Source: Hydractinia symbiolongicarpus (taxonomy: Eukaryota; Cnidaria; Hydrozoa; Anthoathecata; Hydractiniidae). Taken from it: DNA of 64,000 nt. The position numbers and the translations under genes were made by a program. The notes beneath the pieces are model-generated. The model ran no database searches. It was not told the DNA's origin and saw nothing but the letters and a program-made list of their open reading frames with translations. Below are positions 21,158 through 33,827 of the stretch, piece by piece. Each line of letters begins with the position of its first letter. Positions within the stretch are counted from its first letter, which is position 1. Location: NCBI RefSeq assembly GCF_029227915.1, contig NC_079877.1:33941851-34005850 (forward strand). Direction: 5' to 3'.

Positions 21158-21856
21158 TCAATATCCACATGAGATTAAGTAAGAATCAATATAAACACCG
21201 CACGGCTGCTTTTTTCTAAGCCTGTTCAATTCTTCCTTTATTGAGTTCATATCACCTTGCACGTGTTTGTTTACAACAGAAGTCATACAGTCTAAACATA
21301 AAACAGTTCTTTCTTGTGAAATCTCAACTAAATCAATAAAATACCAATCGTACTTAATATGAGATTTATTCACGTCGCAACATTGAGTGCAGTGTCGGGA
21401 AGACACTCCAGCTTGTCCGACGCATTCAAAAAAATAATCACACAACATCTCTACGCTTGCCTTTCCAATTTGTTTTCTGATTGGTCGAACTGCACGCCGG
21501 TTAAAGACTTCAAGTAAGATTTTAAATCGGCTCCCATTGGTTTGAAGCTCGTTTATGTTCGTATAGCGTCTAACTTCGCGACCTTTTAAGTGACGTAACG
21601 GTTTGATGTACGTGTCGACGTCTTGTGGTCGGTATTTTCGAAACACTGTCGGTCTAGGTTTTGGTAAGATAGACTTTTTAAAACTTCTTGTTGTTTTGAA
21701 GGCATCATCTCCACCTGAGTCCTGGTGTAAATAGTCACTCTCTTTGTTGTTTTCACGATGCGTGACTTTATTGACTTCTCTAGTCAACGATGTACCAGAT
21801 AATTTCATCTTTACAACTAAAACGATTTCAAAAGCCATATAAATAACTGGCTCCAT
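21158..21856 (-). CDS. Uncharacterised 232-aa cysteine-containing protein
   Basis: A complete single-exon frame from an ATG (21856-21854) to a stop at 21160-21158. It is the second longest non-repetitive intact frame with an ATG in the window after the GPCR. The N-terminus (residues 5-18) is hydrophobic but interrupted by charged residues, so a signal peptide is uncertain. Residues 60-95 are basic and proline-rich; a dibasic KGREVRR site around residue 95 could be a processing site. The C-terminal half has clustered cysteines: LCDYFFEC, HCTQCC, LCLDC, PCG and a final SCGY. The spacing suggests disulfide bonding or metal binding. I do not recognise a family. No neighbouring exon or transposon end was tied to it. 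Confidence 0.55.
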   Translation of the reverse strand: MEPVIYMAFEIVLVVKMKLSGTSLTREVNKVTHRENNKESDYLHQDSGGDDAFKTTRSFKKSILPKPRPTVFRKYRPQDVDTYIKPLRHLKGREVRRYTNINELQTNGSRFKILLEVFNRRAVRPIRKQIGKASVEMLCDYFFECVGQAGVSSRHCTQCCDVNKSHIKYDWYFIDLVEISQERTVLCLDCMTSVVNKHVQGDMNSIKEELNRLRKKQPCGVYIDSYLISCGY

Positions 21857-21869
21857 GAGTTAAAAAAAA

Positions 21870-24590
21870 TCTTACAAGGATTATATTTCTATCTAATTCG
21901 CCTTACTCAATTTTGTTTACTACAATCACACGTTCTTGAGATGTGTTCGTTCTTATCTTAAGCTAAGACACTTAAGCTCTCATCTTAAGACCTATTCTCA
22001 TTTGTTTGTGTTTGCTCAAGACTCTTAAGCTCAGGTTCTCAAATATCTTAAGGATTCAGGAATCTATTGTGCAAGTTAAAATATTATTGTAAACATTTGC
22101 GTCTTGTGACGGAGAAAATGTAACAAAAACAAACTAAAATAAATAAAAAAATGCATAATTATTGGGTAAATAAATAAATAAATAAAACAGGATGCTTTTT
22201 AGGAGAAGTATAAACACTCTGTTTTAGAAGGTTAGGATTTGATGTAAAAAAATTATCCCGGAAACAATCCCCAGATTTGTTAGACGCTAAATTAGAATTA
22301 GATAGTTTCAAATCCTTTGTGTGATTATTTCCCATTTGCTCTTAGTTCAATGGTTAGACCGTACTCAAGATGTTCAATGTCGACTGTCTGCAATAAACCG
22401 TTAAAAAAGAGACAAAAAAACCGAGCTAAGAATCATTAGCTGTTAAGTTATAAGCACTTAAAATTTTCGTAGTGACATAATTAGAAATGCTTTAAAAGGG
22501 ACACCTTGTCTATGTGATAACGAAACTGCAGGTCTTACACCTCTAATTATTTAGAATTTGATTACTAAAACTAAACTATTATTTTTTTATTCACTTCATG
22601 GATTTTGAATCCGCAAATAATTTTATAACCTTATTTATTAGCTCAGAGTTTCGGTAAGATTACCAACACTTTGTAACATGCAAAATAGCTTCAACAGACT
22701 TAAATGCAAACAACACACTAAAAGCATCTCCAACATTAAATTAAACAAAGCCGAACTTAAGCAATACTCTCTCACATTATAAATCCCTGGGAACATTCGT
22801 CAAGAATGAATACTTGAAACCAAAAAATCCAGGTAAGCCACCAATGAAAAACACACATGAACAAACAAACAAGCCATGGCAAGGTAAATGTTTTAAAATA
22901 TGCCAACAGATTGAAAATATGAAATGTGACGTAATAACATTAAAGAAGTACCGCGACCCACATAACACTTTAATGAAGCACATGATTTTCTGTACATAAT
23001 AATGAGCCTTGTCGAGGCTTCACTAATATTTGCACAAGTAGCTAAACATGTTCGATGATCTTTTGCTACTTTTCCTTTCTTCTTTTCTTTAAACTTTGCT
23101 ATTAGTATATAGATAACACCAGGAATTTATTTTGCTTTAGAACTAACTGTATGTTGCATTTGGAACAGAACTTACACCAGAATATTGTTTCCTCGTTTGA
23201 ACTATTACTTCAAAATATTTATTTAGACTTTGTTACTGTCAATGCTATCGTGAATGTTTGTTTACATTGAAAGTCAGTTCTTTTTATCTTCTTGTATAGC
23301 TATCGAAATCAAAAGAGAATACTTCGTCTTGGAAAAGCTCCAGTAAAAATAAACAAAAACTTTTCTTGTTTACATCTTGCCTGTCAGCGTTACGTTGTTA
23401 TCAAGTACTTGTAATTTTTTAAACATTTGATGACATCAATTCTGAATTGCGGTTTCCTGTTAAATGCTATCGTTAACTTACTTAAGAACGCCGAAGCTGC
23501 TTTCTACTCGTTCTGATTTCGATTTAAGGGTTCGCTTAATTCGATTTAAATTATAACAAATAGATGTTTGATGCAAGTAAACGTCTTAATGAAAAGTAAG
23601 CGCTGTTGTTAATGGAAACGGTCTCATGTTATTCTAATGTCGTCATAGAGTTTTTAACAAAAACAACTTAATGTCCTAAGGAGACTTGAAATGGAACTTA
23701 GCGATAACTCTAAAACTAATAACATTATTTTTAAGTAAAGTTTATAAAAACTAAAATAAAAAGAAATGTTGGTGATTCTTTTCATACTAACCTTCTGAGG
23801 CCACAGGTTATCAAGAGAACATCTGGTAAAATAGTTAAGAAAATCTGCTACTGTATTTTCATCATCATTTTTTTAGTTTTGGAAGGAATGACACCATACA
23901 AATTCTATTTATACTGATCTTCCTTTAATGTGCTAACAAGCATTTGTGACCAGTTTTGTAACAAAAACGATGGCAGTTTCCTCAATTTTGGGGATGCAAG
24001 TACACTCATCACTAAGTTCTTTAACATGCCAGTATATGCCAGTATATATCGAGAAGCCAGCAATTGCGTGTTTTTTTCGACTGCTTAAAAAAACTTTTAA
24101 TAAAACTGATAATTTCACTCTCTACATCTATTTTGATTAAGTCTTCATTTCCAAAAGCGAGCATATATGTCACTCCTCAGCCATTGATATGGGTCATTCG
24201 TAAGTGGAAAAGGGTTAAAGTTCCTTCAAAGGTTATTTAAGTTATTAGAAAAAGATGTTTTAAGAATTTCAGCAATGAAAACTTTGACCCGATGACCGGC
24301 ATTGGGTGAACTGGGATCAAGAATCTTTATCTTTAATAATGTTGCTACTTACATAATTAATGAACATAGTCCTATTAAAACTAGCGGAGTCGAAGGAAAG
24401 TCCCCACAATGATTAAATAGGGGGGTTTCCTGAGGAAAAAAGCATTAGAAACAAAATGAATTTCGAATTGGGACAATTTAAATCTAAAAAAAACAGGTCT
24501 GTAAAACATGAAAGAAACATTAAAAGGTCATCATATATGCAATAAAAGAAATAAGGAAGCATCAGATCCTGAATGCCTATAAAAAATTAT
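21870..24590. other. Noncoding AT-rich stretch
   Basis: Contains an AAAT microsatellite at 22166-22187 and several CTTAAG motifs in 21955-22060. At 22327-22370 a tRNA-like A-box (TAGTTCAATGGTTAGACC) lacks a proper T-arm. Short open frames around 22800-23000 and 23930-24140 overlap on both strands and have no recognisable domain. No gene supported. Confidence 0.5.
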
Positions 24591-24599
24591 TAAGAGAAC

Positions 24600-26080
24600 A
24601 AGAATGTTCCATCTTTATTTATTTCCAACACTTTTAACTCCTTCTTTGTTATCTAGTACTCTTGCTCAAAAATTCCCTTCTGACACTGATGTTAACATAA
24701 AAAGCAATGATAAAGAAATTGATCAAGATACTGTTACTAAAATAATAACTGGTCTAAAGCCATTTCTACAGATATGATAGAAATGAGAGGGCTGGAGGCT
24801 GTTTCAAAAATTTGTCCATAAGCATTTGGAGTTTCTGCTATGATTGATGTGTCTGATTAACCCTATACGGTCCGGCGTTCTTTGAAAATACTATGACCGG
24901 GGGGGGGGGGGTGGCGGATTCCGCCCCCCCTTATAAACTTTTCATAGGATTGTTAAAATTGAATCAAACTTGGCACACTTTTACTAAGTCATAAAAGGAA
25001 CAAAATGGCGGCAATAAATTTTTGCTTGCGTCAGCACATTTTCTGTGACGTCATCAGAAGCTTGAAAATTGTTAAAAATACCACTATCTGCTTAAAATAT
25101 AATTACTTTTGTTCTAGAGCGAATTTTTACATTCTTTTTGAAGTTTCTGAAAGCTAAATAAAATTTTTTTAACACATTTTCCGGTTTTTACATGGATCGG
25201 AGAAAAAATTGCCAAAAATTGCCCGAAAATCCGTTTTTTTCGATTTTCGGGTAGAATCCGACAAAATCGGGAAATCGGATTAGTCGCTTGTCAAAATTAT
25301 TCAAAATGATTTTTCTTGATGAAGCAAAGTTGTGTTGCAAGTTTCAAGTTCTAAGGATAATACTAACAGGAGTTATTATATTATTCCCATTATAAGGATT
25401 TCATAGAGATTTTAGGGGTAGTTTCGAGTAATGGCCAATATCAAAGCCTCTGAAAGGTATGGGACCTAAGAATTTAACATGCAGGTGTCTAATAGATAAA
25501 TGTTGAAACTCAGTAAGTATCATAGCCATATAAGAAAGCAATCAGGAGTTATTAAAAAAAAACCGTCAGGCGGGGCGGAATCCGCCTCCCCCCGGACCGA
25601 ATAGGGTTAAACTATGAATGAATTGGGTAAAGGCAAATATGTTAGTGCTGTTGTGATAGATGATAGATTCTTAAAAGGTTTCTGATACAGTGTATTATAA
25701 GATTCTTTTAAAATAGTTATACTGTTATGGTTTGGAATAATTCTATTGATTGACTGTAGTCTTACCTTTCTAATAGACAAAAAAGCACCTTGGTGAGCAA
25801 CACTATGTCAAATGTGACTCCTGAAGAGTGTTACAGAGTCCCTCAAAGACCTGTCCTTGGACTATTCTTATTTTTTATTTACATCAATGGCTTAGAATCT
25901 GCGATTCATAACTCTTACTTCAATATGTAAGGAGATGCCACAATAACTGTTCAAAGCTGTAATTCTCCTCTTAAACTCAATACAGATGTGATTGAAGTAT
26001 GTAAAGAAATCCACACTAATGGAGTCACCATAAATACTGATCAAAATGAAGTGAAAGAAGACAAAATATAAAGCATGCAC
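24600..26080 (+). pseudogene. Non-LTR retrotransposon (LINE) reverse transcriptase remnant
   Basis: At 25760-25930 one plus frame reads SYLSNRQKSTLVSNTMSN, then RVPQRPVLGLFLFFIYINGL, a decayed form of the RT motif GVPQGSVLGPLLFxIYINDL. It is followed by NM-stop-GDATI where YADDT is expected, so the catalytic aspartates are degraded. Upstream (25616-25670) GKGKYVSAVVID matches the block before the AFDTVxH region. Before the inserted MITE, 24690-24850 has IDQDTVTKIITGLKP and STDMIEMRGLEAVS, fitting the RT N-terminal region. Several stops and frame changes. The part between these blocks is missing as well as interrupted. Clade not determined. Confidence 0.75.
24861..25606. mobile_element. piggyBac-like MITE with TTAA target duplication
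   Basis: A 746-bp unit. The left end is TTAA|CCCTATACGGTCCGG and the right end CCGGACCGAATAGGG|TTAA (TTAA at 24857-24860 and 25607-25610). The TIRs extend through GGCGGATTCCGCC on both sides. TTAA duplication with CCC tips is the hallmark of piggyBac. There is no transposase frame, so it is non-autonomous. It carries TGACGTCA at 25046-25053 and a long G-run at 24899-24911. It sits inside the LINE remnant, so it is younger than that insertion. Confidence 0.85.
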
Positions 26081-26089
26081 GACAGTAAC

Positions 26090-26520
26090 CTGTTTTGTAC
26101 AAGAAAAGTTCTTTGTTCCAGAAAGTCAAAAAAAATGATAAAACGTTAATTCAATTAGTATATCCAACCGTGGAAACTGATTGCCGTTTGATGATATCGG
26201 ATTGCCTGGCATGTTATTTATTATTTATTTCCAATATAAAACATAAAGCAAAATAAAACATAAAAACTAATTTACACTAAAACTAATGTAATCATTCTGA
26301 TCATCATTATTTCTTAAAACGGCTGTTTCTGTTATAAGAATTATTTATTAATTATAAAAGAAAATTAAAATGTCAATAAAATAATAAGAATAATTATTTT
26401 TAGGTAGTCAGAAATTTACATTTTTGTTTTTCACTAAATCGTCCGACCGGAATGAACCAGGGCAGCAGAAATTTTTGAAACACTCATGTTTTGGTGATAT
26501 TGCGTTGTAGGTAGTAATTT
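26090..26520. other. Noncoding spacer
   Basis: AT-rich sequence with A-rich blocks at 26215-26270. Ends with AATTT (26516-26520), the left member of the direct repeat flanking the next element. No gene. Confidence 0.5.
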
Positions 26521-26630
26521 ACAACATACTCACCCCAAAAATCGATATAATAGCGATAATGCAAAATGGATATTATATCCATATGTACGGAGATATTAGA
26601 ATGGATATAATATCCATTTTATCCATATTG
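26521..26630. repeat. Left TIR of the 7.4-kb element
   Basis: Inverted match to 33828-33939. It includes internal palindromes GGATATTATATCC and GGATATAATATCC. Confidence 0.75.
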
Positions 26631-26994
26631 AATTTGAAACGAGAACTGGCAGCGTCCCAATAATATAGCACAATGAGGTTTTAGTTATGGATACGAGGTT
26701 GTTTGAAGAGAGTTTTGGGAACTGAAAAACAAACCCCGCCAACACGAAGAGGGGGAGTAGTCTTGAACTGCAGCAGTCTTGGAGATGGCATTAAGCATTG
26801 CTGAGGTTAGCATTTATGTTAGCTAGCGAACAGTTTGTTAAATTTCTGTGTATAGTTATAGCTAGCTATAGGTTGCTAGTAGCTAAGTGAGGGTTACAAA
26901 AATTGTGAATCATGACTAAACAACCTCATTTTAGAGAGTCTACTAAAGAAGAGGGGGGAGGGTGAGGGATTCTGAGTCCTTAAACTTGGTAATA

Positions 26995-27293
26995 GCTATA
27001 GATGAGATGAATTCCGTTGTTTGCAATTTTCAGCGGTAAGCTCTTTTGGCTTTGACATTCGCGTGGCAGGAAAAAAGATAGGGGCGCTAGGCAAAGCAAA
27101 GTAATTATCAGTCCATTTCTTCACACGGAGGCATTCTTAGGACGTTCCTGTTAGAAGAAATCAACAATAAAAGACCTTTCTTCACCAAATCCCAGCACCT
27201 TTTTTCCTGCCACGCAAATGCCAGAGCCAAGGAGCTTACCACTGAAAAGTAAATAAATGACGTCACACTGGAATTCATCTATAAAGGGGAGGG
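26995..27293. mobile_element. Palindromic MITE nested in the 7.4-kb element
   Basis: The left arm TATAGATGAGATGAATTCC...CAGCGGTAAGCTC...CGTGGCAGGAAAAAAG is inverted on the right as CTTTTTTCCTGCCACGC...GAGCTTACCACTG...GGAATTCATCTATA. The arms are about 85-95 bp around a ~120-bp centre. The right arm contains TGACGTCA (27258-27265). No coding frame. Confidence 0.7.
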
Positions 27294-27299
27294 ATTGGA

Positions 27300-28620
27300 A
27301 ATACTAAGAAATTTAATAGCAAGCAGGGGGTAGAATATTTTATACCTTGGTGGAGTCCATCACCTGAGGAGTTTTAGGGTAGTCACAGGTTTTTTCATTA
27401 TCTTAAAGAGCGAGCATAGATTGTTGGATTGTTTAAGAAAAGCACAGACATATTGAACGTGGAAATTTGAACGTGGAAAAGATTTTTCTGTATAAAGAAG
27501 TTTGTTTAATTAAGAAGAAACAAGTTTCCATTTATTACTATTTGCATGTATATATAGATGTTATTCTATTTCTTTTTTTTGCAACATTAAAAAATAATTA
27601 TTTGAGGAAATTTATTTGAGGAAATGAGGAAAAAAAATTTGAGGAAATGTTTGTTAAACTCACACACAGCTATTTCAAAAATTATGCCGACTTTTTTTTT
27701 GGACTAAGAAAATATTTATTTACTTTGTATATTCATTTCGCATGATGTAGGGACCAGTGTAATGAAAAAGAAAATAAACGTTTTGGTCCTTTAGGCTTAC
27801 TAAAAAATATTTAAGTTATTTTTAGGTTAAGTTTTGTATTTAAATAGACATTAAGTTTCTGTTTTGCTTTGCTGAATTGTATTTTTAATTATATAGAACG
27901 GACCGCCAATTCCCGATATTAAATATCGTGAGAACAATATGAAACAAAGATCCCTACAATGTGAATGTAAGTGCATGAATTTTTATTATTTTTCATTAGA
28001 TAAAAGTTTATGCTCCAATGTTATGTTTCTGACGTTCAGGCGACCTGTTTATATCATGTTATGTGGCAGTTTCTCTTCCAATTCTTTCGATTTCAGTGTA
28101 AAAGCTTTCTAAAATAGAAAATATGTGGACACGTATCTTTTTAGAAAACTAGTAGACCGTTATGTGTTGTCAGCAAATTCCAGAAATTGCGTTATTCTTT
28201 TATTATTTTTCATTTTGTTTTTTAGTGAAGAAACTAATTATTGAAATCCACTGGCTGTTATTGTTTTTAGCCATTTATATGACCAAAGATTACAACAAGC
28301 TCGTATTGACATTAAGTTAAACAAAAGGCGAGTGCGTTAGCACAAGCAGATGAAGATAAACAAATATTTTCTATTTGGTGTTATATAATTATGGGTTGTA
28401 TTATATGATGGAACATAAATATCTACGCGTAAACGTTTGTCGTCGTTTTATGTTTAATCCCCTTTTAAACTGCCTTTACTTTAGAAGAGGAAGACCTTTT
28501 TTAGGAAAGAGCTCCTGTTTGTAGAAGCAATCCATGCATGAGATAGGTTGTCGGTAAATCAGGCCTTTGTACTACACTTACGAGAGAAATCCCGTTTCTA
28601 GAAGCAATCCGTACTAAAAA
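27300..28620. other. Noncoding part of the 7.4-kb element
   Basis: AT-rich, with short repeats of TTTGAGGAAA at 27600-27650. GTTTGTAGAAGCAATCC (28517) and GTTTCTAGAAGCAATCC (28593) form a small duplication. No gene supported. Confidence 0.5.
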
Positions 28621-28628
28621 GATTCAGT

Positions 28629-28920
28629 TCTGAAAAATAAAATTTCAGAAGAAAAAGCTCCGAATTAGGCCCTGGTCGGTAAAATTACTCTTTATGCGCA
28701 CTCCATTTCTCCTGTTTCGTTGAATTTTGGTCTGAAAAATAAAAATTTTAGAAGAAAAAGCTCCGAACTCGGGCCTGGTCTACAAAATTATTTCTTATGC
28801 GCTCTCCATTTCTCTTGTTTCGTCGAATTTTGGTCTGAAAAATAAAATTTCAGAAAAAATGCTCCGAATTTAGGCCTGTCCTATGAAATTATTTCTTATG
28901 CGCTGTCCATTTCTCTTAAG
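28629..28920. repeat. ~103-bp tandem repeat, about 2.8 copies
   Basis: Units start with TCTGAAAAATAAAA at 28629, 28731 and 28834. Each continues AGAAAAAGCTCCGAA, a GGCCTGGTC-like block and TTATGCGCxCTCCATTTCTC. Units are about 85-90% alike by eye; the third is truncated. Confidence 0.9.
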
Positions 28921-29133
28921 TCCTACCAAGTCTATGCATGTAACATGATATGAAAATTATCGGGAATAAAAGCTTTGTGGAAATGAAGAGTCGTTAGTAC
29001 TGTTCTATTGATGCATGTTGTTTTATCTCCACTAGATAACCACAAATTTACAAGTGGAAAAAGAATATCGGCGAGTTATCAAAATCCCGCAGCAATTTTT
29101 AATCGTTTTTCATATCTTTCATTCATTCATTCG

Positions 29134-30101
29134 TTAAATTTTTATCATAAACTTAACATAAAACATGATTTTTTCCTTGGTCATATGTCGGGCCTTTATA
29201 CATTGTAGGAAATAATTAAACTTCTCGCAAAGTGACGAATTTACGCCATCGTATTTTACTGTTCTTCTCGAATTGTATATAGAAGAACATTTATCACTGA
29301 ATTCATGGAAGATGTCGTGGAAAAAGGGCGTATTTGCGTAGTAACCAGCTTCCCTATTCAAAGAATACTCTTCTAGTCCATAAAGTCGTATAATATAGCA
29401 TGCGGAGCTTCGGGTAAGTGTTCATATAGGGAGTGCGACGTATCTTTTCTACCTTAACTTCCATTTACAGTGGAAACCGTAGCAGTGTCCATGCAAAGGA
29501 CAGAACCACAAGAACAAAAACATTGATCCAGGCATTGCTACATTTGCGTAGTGCTTTGAACAAGTCACTTTAACGGAATCTTCGCCACCTTTGTCAACGC
29601 TGAACTTACTTGTAAATCATCTTTTTGGGAGGGTTATAAGATAACGAGATGGGTGTTGCCTCTGCTGGTAGTGCATCATCTTTATGCATCACCTCATCCA
29701 ATAAATAACTAAGAAGGGCATGAATTTTCCTGAATACAGTCACCAATGAGTCAATGTGTTATTTTGACTAAAAATGTCATGGCATCGCTATTCACTTTCT
29801 GTAAAGCAAGTTTTAATTGTTCCAGAGAACCAAGGTGGATTATGTTTTGGAGTGGTGAATTAAATATCAACATATATAAGAAATTTGGTAATGCATGCAA
29901 TTGTTTTGTTGTCAGACCCCTCTGGTCATTCTGTTGAGTGCTAGAGAAGCTAGTCTTGATATTGCGATAAAAGATTTCTGTCTCTCTGCCGCTTTACTTC
30001 TTCTGCGATTAACTTGTCACCTTTCCGCGGTCTTGTAAACGAAGATGGTTTCGTGCATCCCTGATGCTTTTACACATAGCCTCGTAATCGGCATTTGTCA
30101 T
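29134..30101 (-). pseudogene. KDZ-like transposase fragment, multiply frameshifted
   Basis: Reading down from 30101: TNADYEAMCKSIRDARNHL; then an open stretch around 29950-29760; KIHALLSYLLDEVMHKDDAL (29735-29650); CSKHYA...MFLFLWFCPLHGHCYGFH (29560-29475), a Cys/His block; LPEAPHAILYDFMD (29410-29377); then REAGYYANTPFFHDIFHEFS, VNSSLCEKFNYFLQ and RHMTKEKIMFYVKFM to the stop at 29134. The order of a CxKH...Cys/His block, a YDFM/YDN-like strand, and a C-terminal NSSxxE...HM...F helix resembles Kyakuja-Dileera-Zisupton transposases, which cut DNA with a DDE-type site. The family name is from pattern memory. At least four frame changes and several stops; clearly inactive. Confidence 0.55.
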
Positions 30102-30236
30102 GGTAACGGCTTAGTATATGAAAGAATACTCCGGGGGTGAAGCTAGATTTCCCGTAGTTCGGCTGCCAAACTATTTTTTTTTATACTCACATTTTTATTC
30201 TGACATGGATGACAGCCATCTGTCACATTTATTCAT

Positions 30237-30375
30237 GAAAACCTGGGAATCAAATAAAATCCTTGGTTTTCAATGCATATCCAGGGTTTTCAATATGGAA
30301 ACACGGTTTCTAACGATAAAAACCAAGGTTCTCGTTGAAAACCCGGGTTCTTAAACAAAACCTAGGTTCTGACTT
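30237..30375. repeat. Degenerate minisatellite, ~25-bp unit
   Basis: Repeated GAAAACCTGGG / AAATCCTTGGTTTTC / ATCCAGGGTTTTC / AAAACCAAGGTTCTC / AAAACCCGGGTTCTT / AAAACCTAGGTTCT motifs. Each has a central near-palindrome CCNNGG flanked by A- and T-rich arms. Confidence 0.5.
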
Positions 30376-30379
30376 ACGG

Positions 30380-33300
30380 GTGTAATGGCTTAACGTACCA
30401 TAATATAACTAATCAACACAATTTCAAGACCAGAAAGCAGCGCATGCGGAGACAAAAATAGAGACTTAAGCATTCAACATTCACTGATTTTTTCATTTAT
30501 CGCCCAAAATATTGCTTAGTTAAATACACGTGTTTCGATATATTTTTTCTTAATGATCTTGAAACTTAGAGAACACAATTGTAATTTTCTGAATACTTGA
30601 TCATGGCTGCAGTATACAGCCGAAAGCTACTAGAAGAAAATAATGATGAAACACGCTTGTATTTAATTGTTTATTATACATATTTAAATCGCACCATTGT
30701 TTAGTTACTTAGAAGAAAACATTCCATCAATTGTTTAATTGTTTAAATTTATATTATGGTTTGAATTTTTCATTTTGTAAGCATTTATCGTTTAAACCTC
30801 TGAACATAAGCCCAACCCGAGTATAAGCACCTCACTTAAGCCAATTATTTATTTCATCACTAAAATTTACTATGTATAACACCCTCTGTTTATAGGCCAA
30901 TTGCAGAAAAAAACATTGATGGAGGCGATATTGAAACACGTCCAAATAGAAGTGCTTTTTCAAAGCAGAAACATAATTTGGTCGTAATTTTTGCCTCACA
31001 TTACTCCACTGTTTTCTTATATTCTAGTAATTTCACCATTTTGGTATGGATTTGAGTAATTCTGCGCTCGGGATTATTTCATTGGGAAAAAGAAACCGCG
31101 AAAAAATGATTAAATTTTACGCCTACTTTGAGCCACCAGACTATAACTGTTTTCATATTATAACTAATGAGCTTTGATAATATAGGAGAGAGAAATATAA
31201 AGAAAATTTCTTTAACAAGTCCCCGGAAATGCAACTAATATTATGCATTGTTGATTAAAAAATGCTCCCCCGACTAACCTTAAGCCCCTTTTTTGTATTT
31301 ATAGCACATATACTACCTACACTCTCCGTCTCATTGAGAATGGCGAGTTAAGCGGCGGGTCACCACGAGAAACAACGTGGGAGATTTAAAATGCCCTAAC
31401 AATAATTCTGAACATAACATAGCTTTCAAGGTTCAGCCTCACTGCGGTATAATTCTTATTCTTTTTTTAAGTGACTCCTAAAATAATATTATCGCGCCAC
31501 AAGTATAAGAATTACATGGCTTATGAACAAGCGAAAATTCGAAATCACGCTATGCTTATCCAAACAATACAAGCAGACTTAGAGTAATGCTTACGTTGAG
31601 CTTATTGTAGAAACAAAATATAAACTTAATCGCTCCCTTGTATGAGATGAAAATGGTCCTGTTTTTAGTGTTTACAAAACAACCACAAAACGTAAGACTA
31701 GGTGCAGCCAATATAGAAATTCAGTCTTAAAGACTTTTAATATATGAATTTGGATAAGAGCACTTTCGGAATTTTAAGTTTGATACATTTAAAAACAAGA
31801 AATTTTAAGAAAGATTGACTTTTGACATAACATACCACAACAAATAGTAAACAATAAACAAACAAATAGCATGTTACAAAAAATATATTTATATATACAA
31901 TCTTCATATTAAAATATTTACAATTGGATTTGGTGTGTCACTAAAACATAATTTTCCTACAGCACCTAATTCTAATACAGCTCCTGTAAATTTCTTTGGC
32001 TTGAGTTCATTGCACTGTTAAAAAGTACAAAGCAATTTTCAAATTGAAAAAAATTGAAACAGTCTGTCAAAATAAAGTTTTAAAATAAAATAAGATTCAA
32101 CCTTAAAATTACAAAAATTTGAAACCTGAAACCTGAAACCAAACCGCATAAATCAGGCCTATCAATAAGGGGAGGACAAAGGCTCACTCAATTCTGAGAA
32201 ATGAGAAACTAGCTTTGCCATTAGTTGCTCCTCCAATTCCCCCGCAAGAAAATTCTTGCAATATTAATTTATCTCACATGGAAATCAATGTTCTCTTTCT
32301 TATTATTTCCAGTAAAAGAGAACCAAAATAAATAAAAATGACTGTGATAAAATATGCGTTTATAATCTTATTCTATTTATTCATATTGCTCGACCAGTTT
32401 AAATTATTGTAACCTTGGGGAGCGATTTATTACTCTGGTGTTATTTTCTTATTGATAGGCTTGGTAAATATATTTACGGCAGCATTAAATTATTTTGTAT
32501 GTCCCGGACTATTGTGAAAACAATTACCCAATTTGGTAAACATACAGACATACACACACTTTTTATTTTTCCACTTTGCAAAAAAAACATATATATGTTT
32601 TGTGCAAAAAGAGTAAAAACCACAGAAATAATAATTGAAAAAAATGAACTTGAAATGGAGGCTAGCTAAGTACAGCACTCACAATAAAAACAGAGAATAA
32701 AATATGACAGACTCACATTTGTAATTAGAAATAACACCAACCAAACATATTTTGAGGCTGGTCAAAACAAAAACCATAAGGGGCCTGAGACAAACGAGGT
32801 TTGTTACGCAGATTTTGCCTATTAACATCACCACACACCCAGCCACCCCCTTAACGAATACTTTTTTTCCTAACCCTAGATAATCCAACCAAAAATTAAC
32901 TATATAGACATTGAACTTCCGATCGACAGAACAAACCTTTGTAACAAACTTGCAGAGAGCAGAATTTGAAACTGGAAAATGAACCTGTTATGGATGACGT
33001 TTGCCATTGTTCAAATAACCAAGAAACTTTATCCCATACCTTCCGCCTTTGTGTTTTAACTACACAGCTAAAACACAAAGAAAGAAGCCATGACCATGAC
33101 TCATGCCTAAACAGATTATCACCATTAAATAAATATCTTTAGCAAATTTATCTCAACCCTGACCACTTCACCTTTTTTTGCTGAAAAAATCCACTAAGCG
33201 TCACAAACCTATTTTGTTGCCCGCCCCTAGCTAGCTATAGGCAGATTTTTTTGGTTACATTTTTTCATTGGTCCTAACATGTGTGTGCTCTATGATGCTT

Positions 33301-33827
33301 TTGCAAGAAGAAATCTGCTAGAACATTTTTTAATTTTAGCAAGATCTAGCTAGCATATTATTGCATGCCACAAGAGGAGATGTCAGTTGCTGAAACTAAA
33401 CAAAGAAAACTGTCTGTGGTGTTTAGCTAGAAATTAGACTATAATACGAGTAACACAAAAATCAACATATAGTTATATAAATATTGTGCTATAAAGCATC
33501 GTCTGGTATTCTTCTCTGAGGAGTTATCAAACACCTATCAGTGATATCAGTTATTAGTTTATAACTGGCTAGCTAGCAACGTACCACCATCACAACTTTT
33601 TTGCAACTCAGCCTTTTTTCCCTTTCTTCTTCTCTCTGACTTTTTAAATTTAAACAAACTGGCTATAGCTAAACTAGATCTTGGTGGATAATTTCACAAT
33701 ACTTCTTTTTATGGTCCTTAAGTTGCCATCTGCAAAGGAAGAGCTCAAAACGCCATCTTTCTTTTTTGCAATAAACGGATTGATTATTTGACGAAAACAT
33801 AACAAAGCTGATATTAGCTATTATATC
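30380..33827. other. Noncoding part of the 7.4-kb element
   Basis: AT-rich sequence with a few AGCTAGCTA-rich patches near 33225-33240 and 33345-33360. The short open frames at 32415-33078 lie on both strands and show no domain. No gene supported. Confidence 0.45.

Noticed and set aside
22327-22390. Possible tRNA or tRNA-derived SINE head (TAGTTCAATGGTTAGACC)
   Set aside because: No acceptor stem or T-arm of normal form follows, so only a weak A-box resemblance remains.
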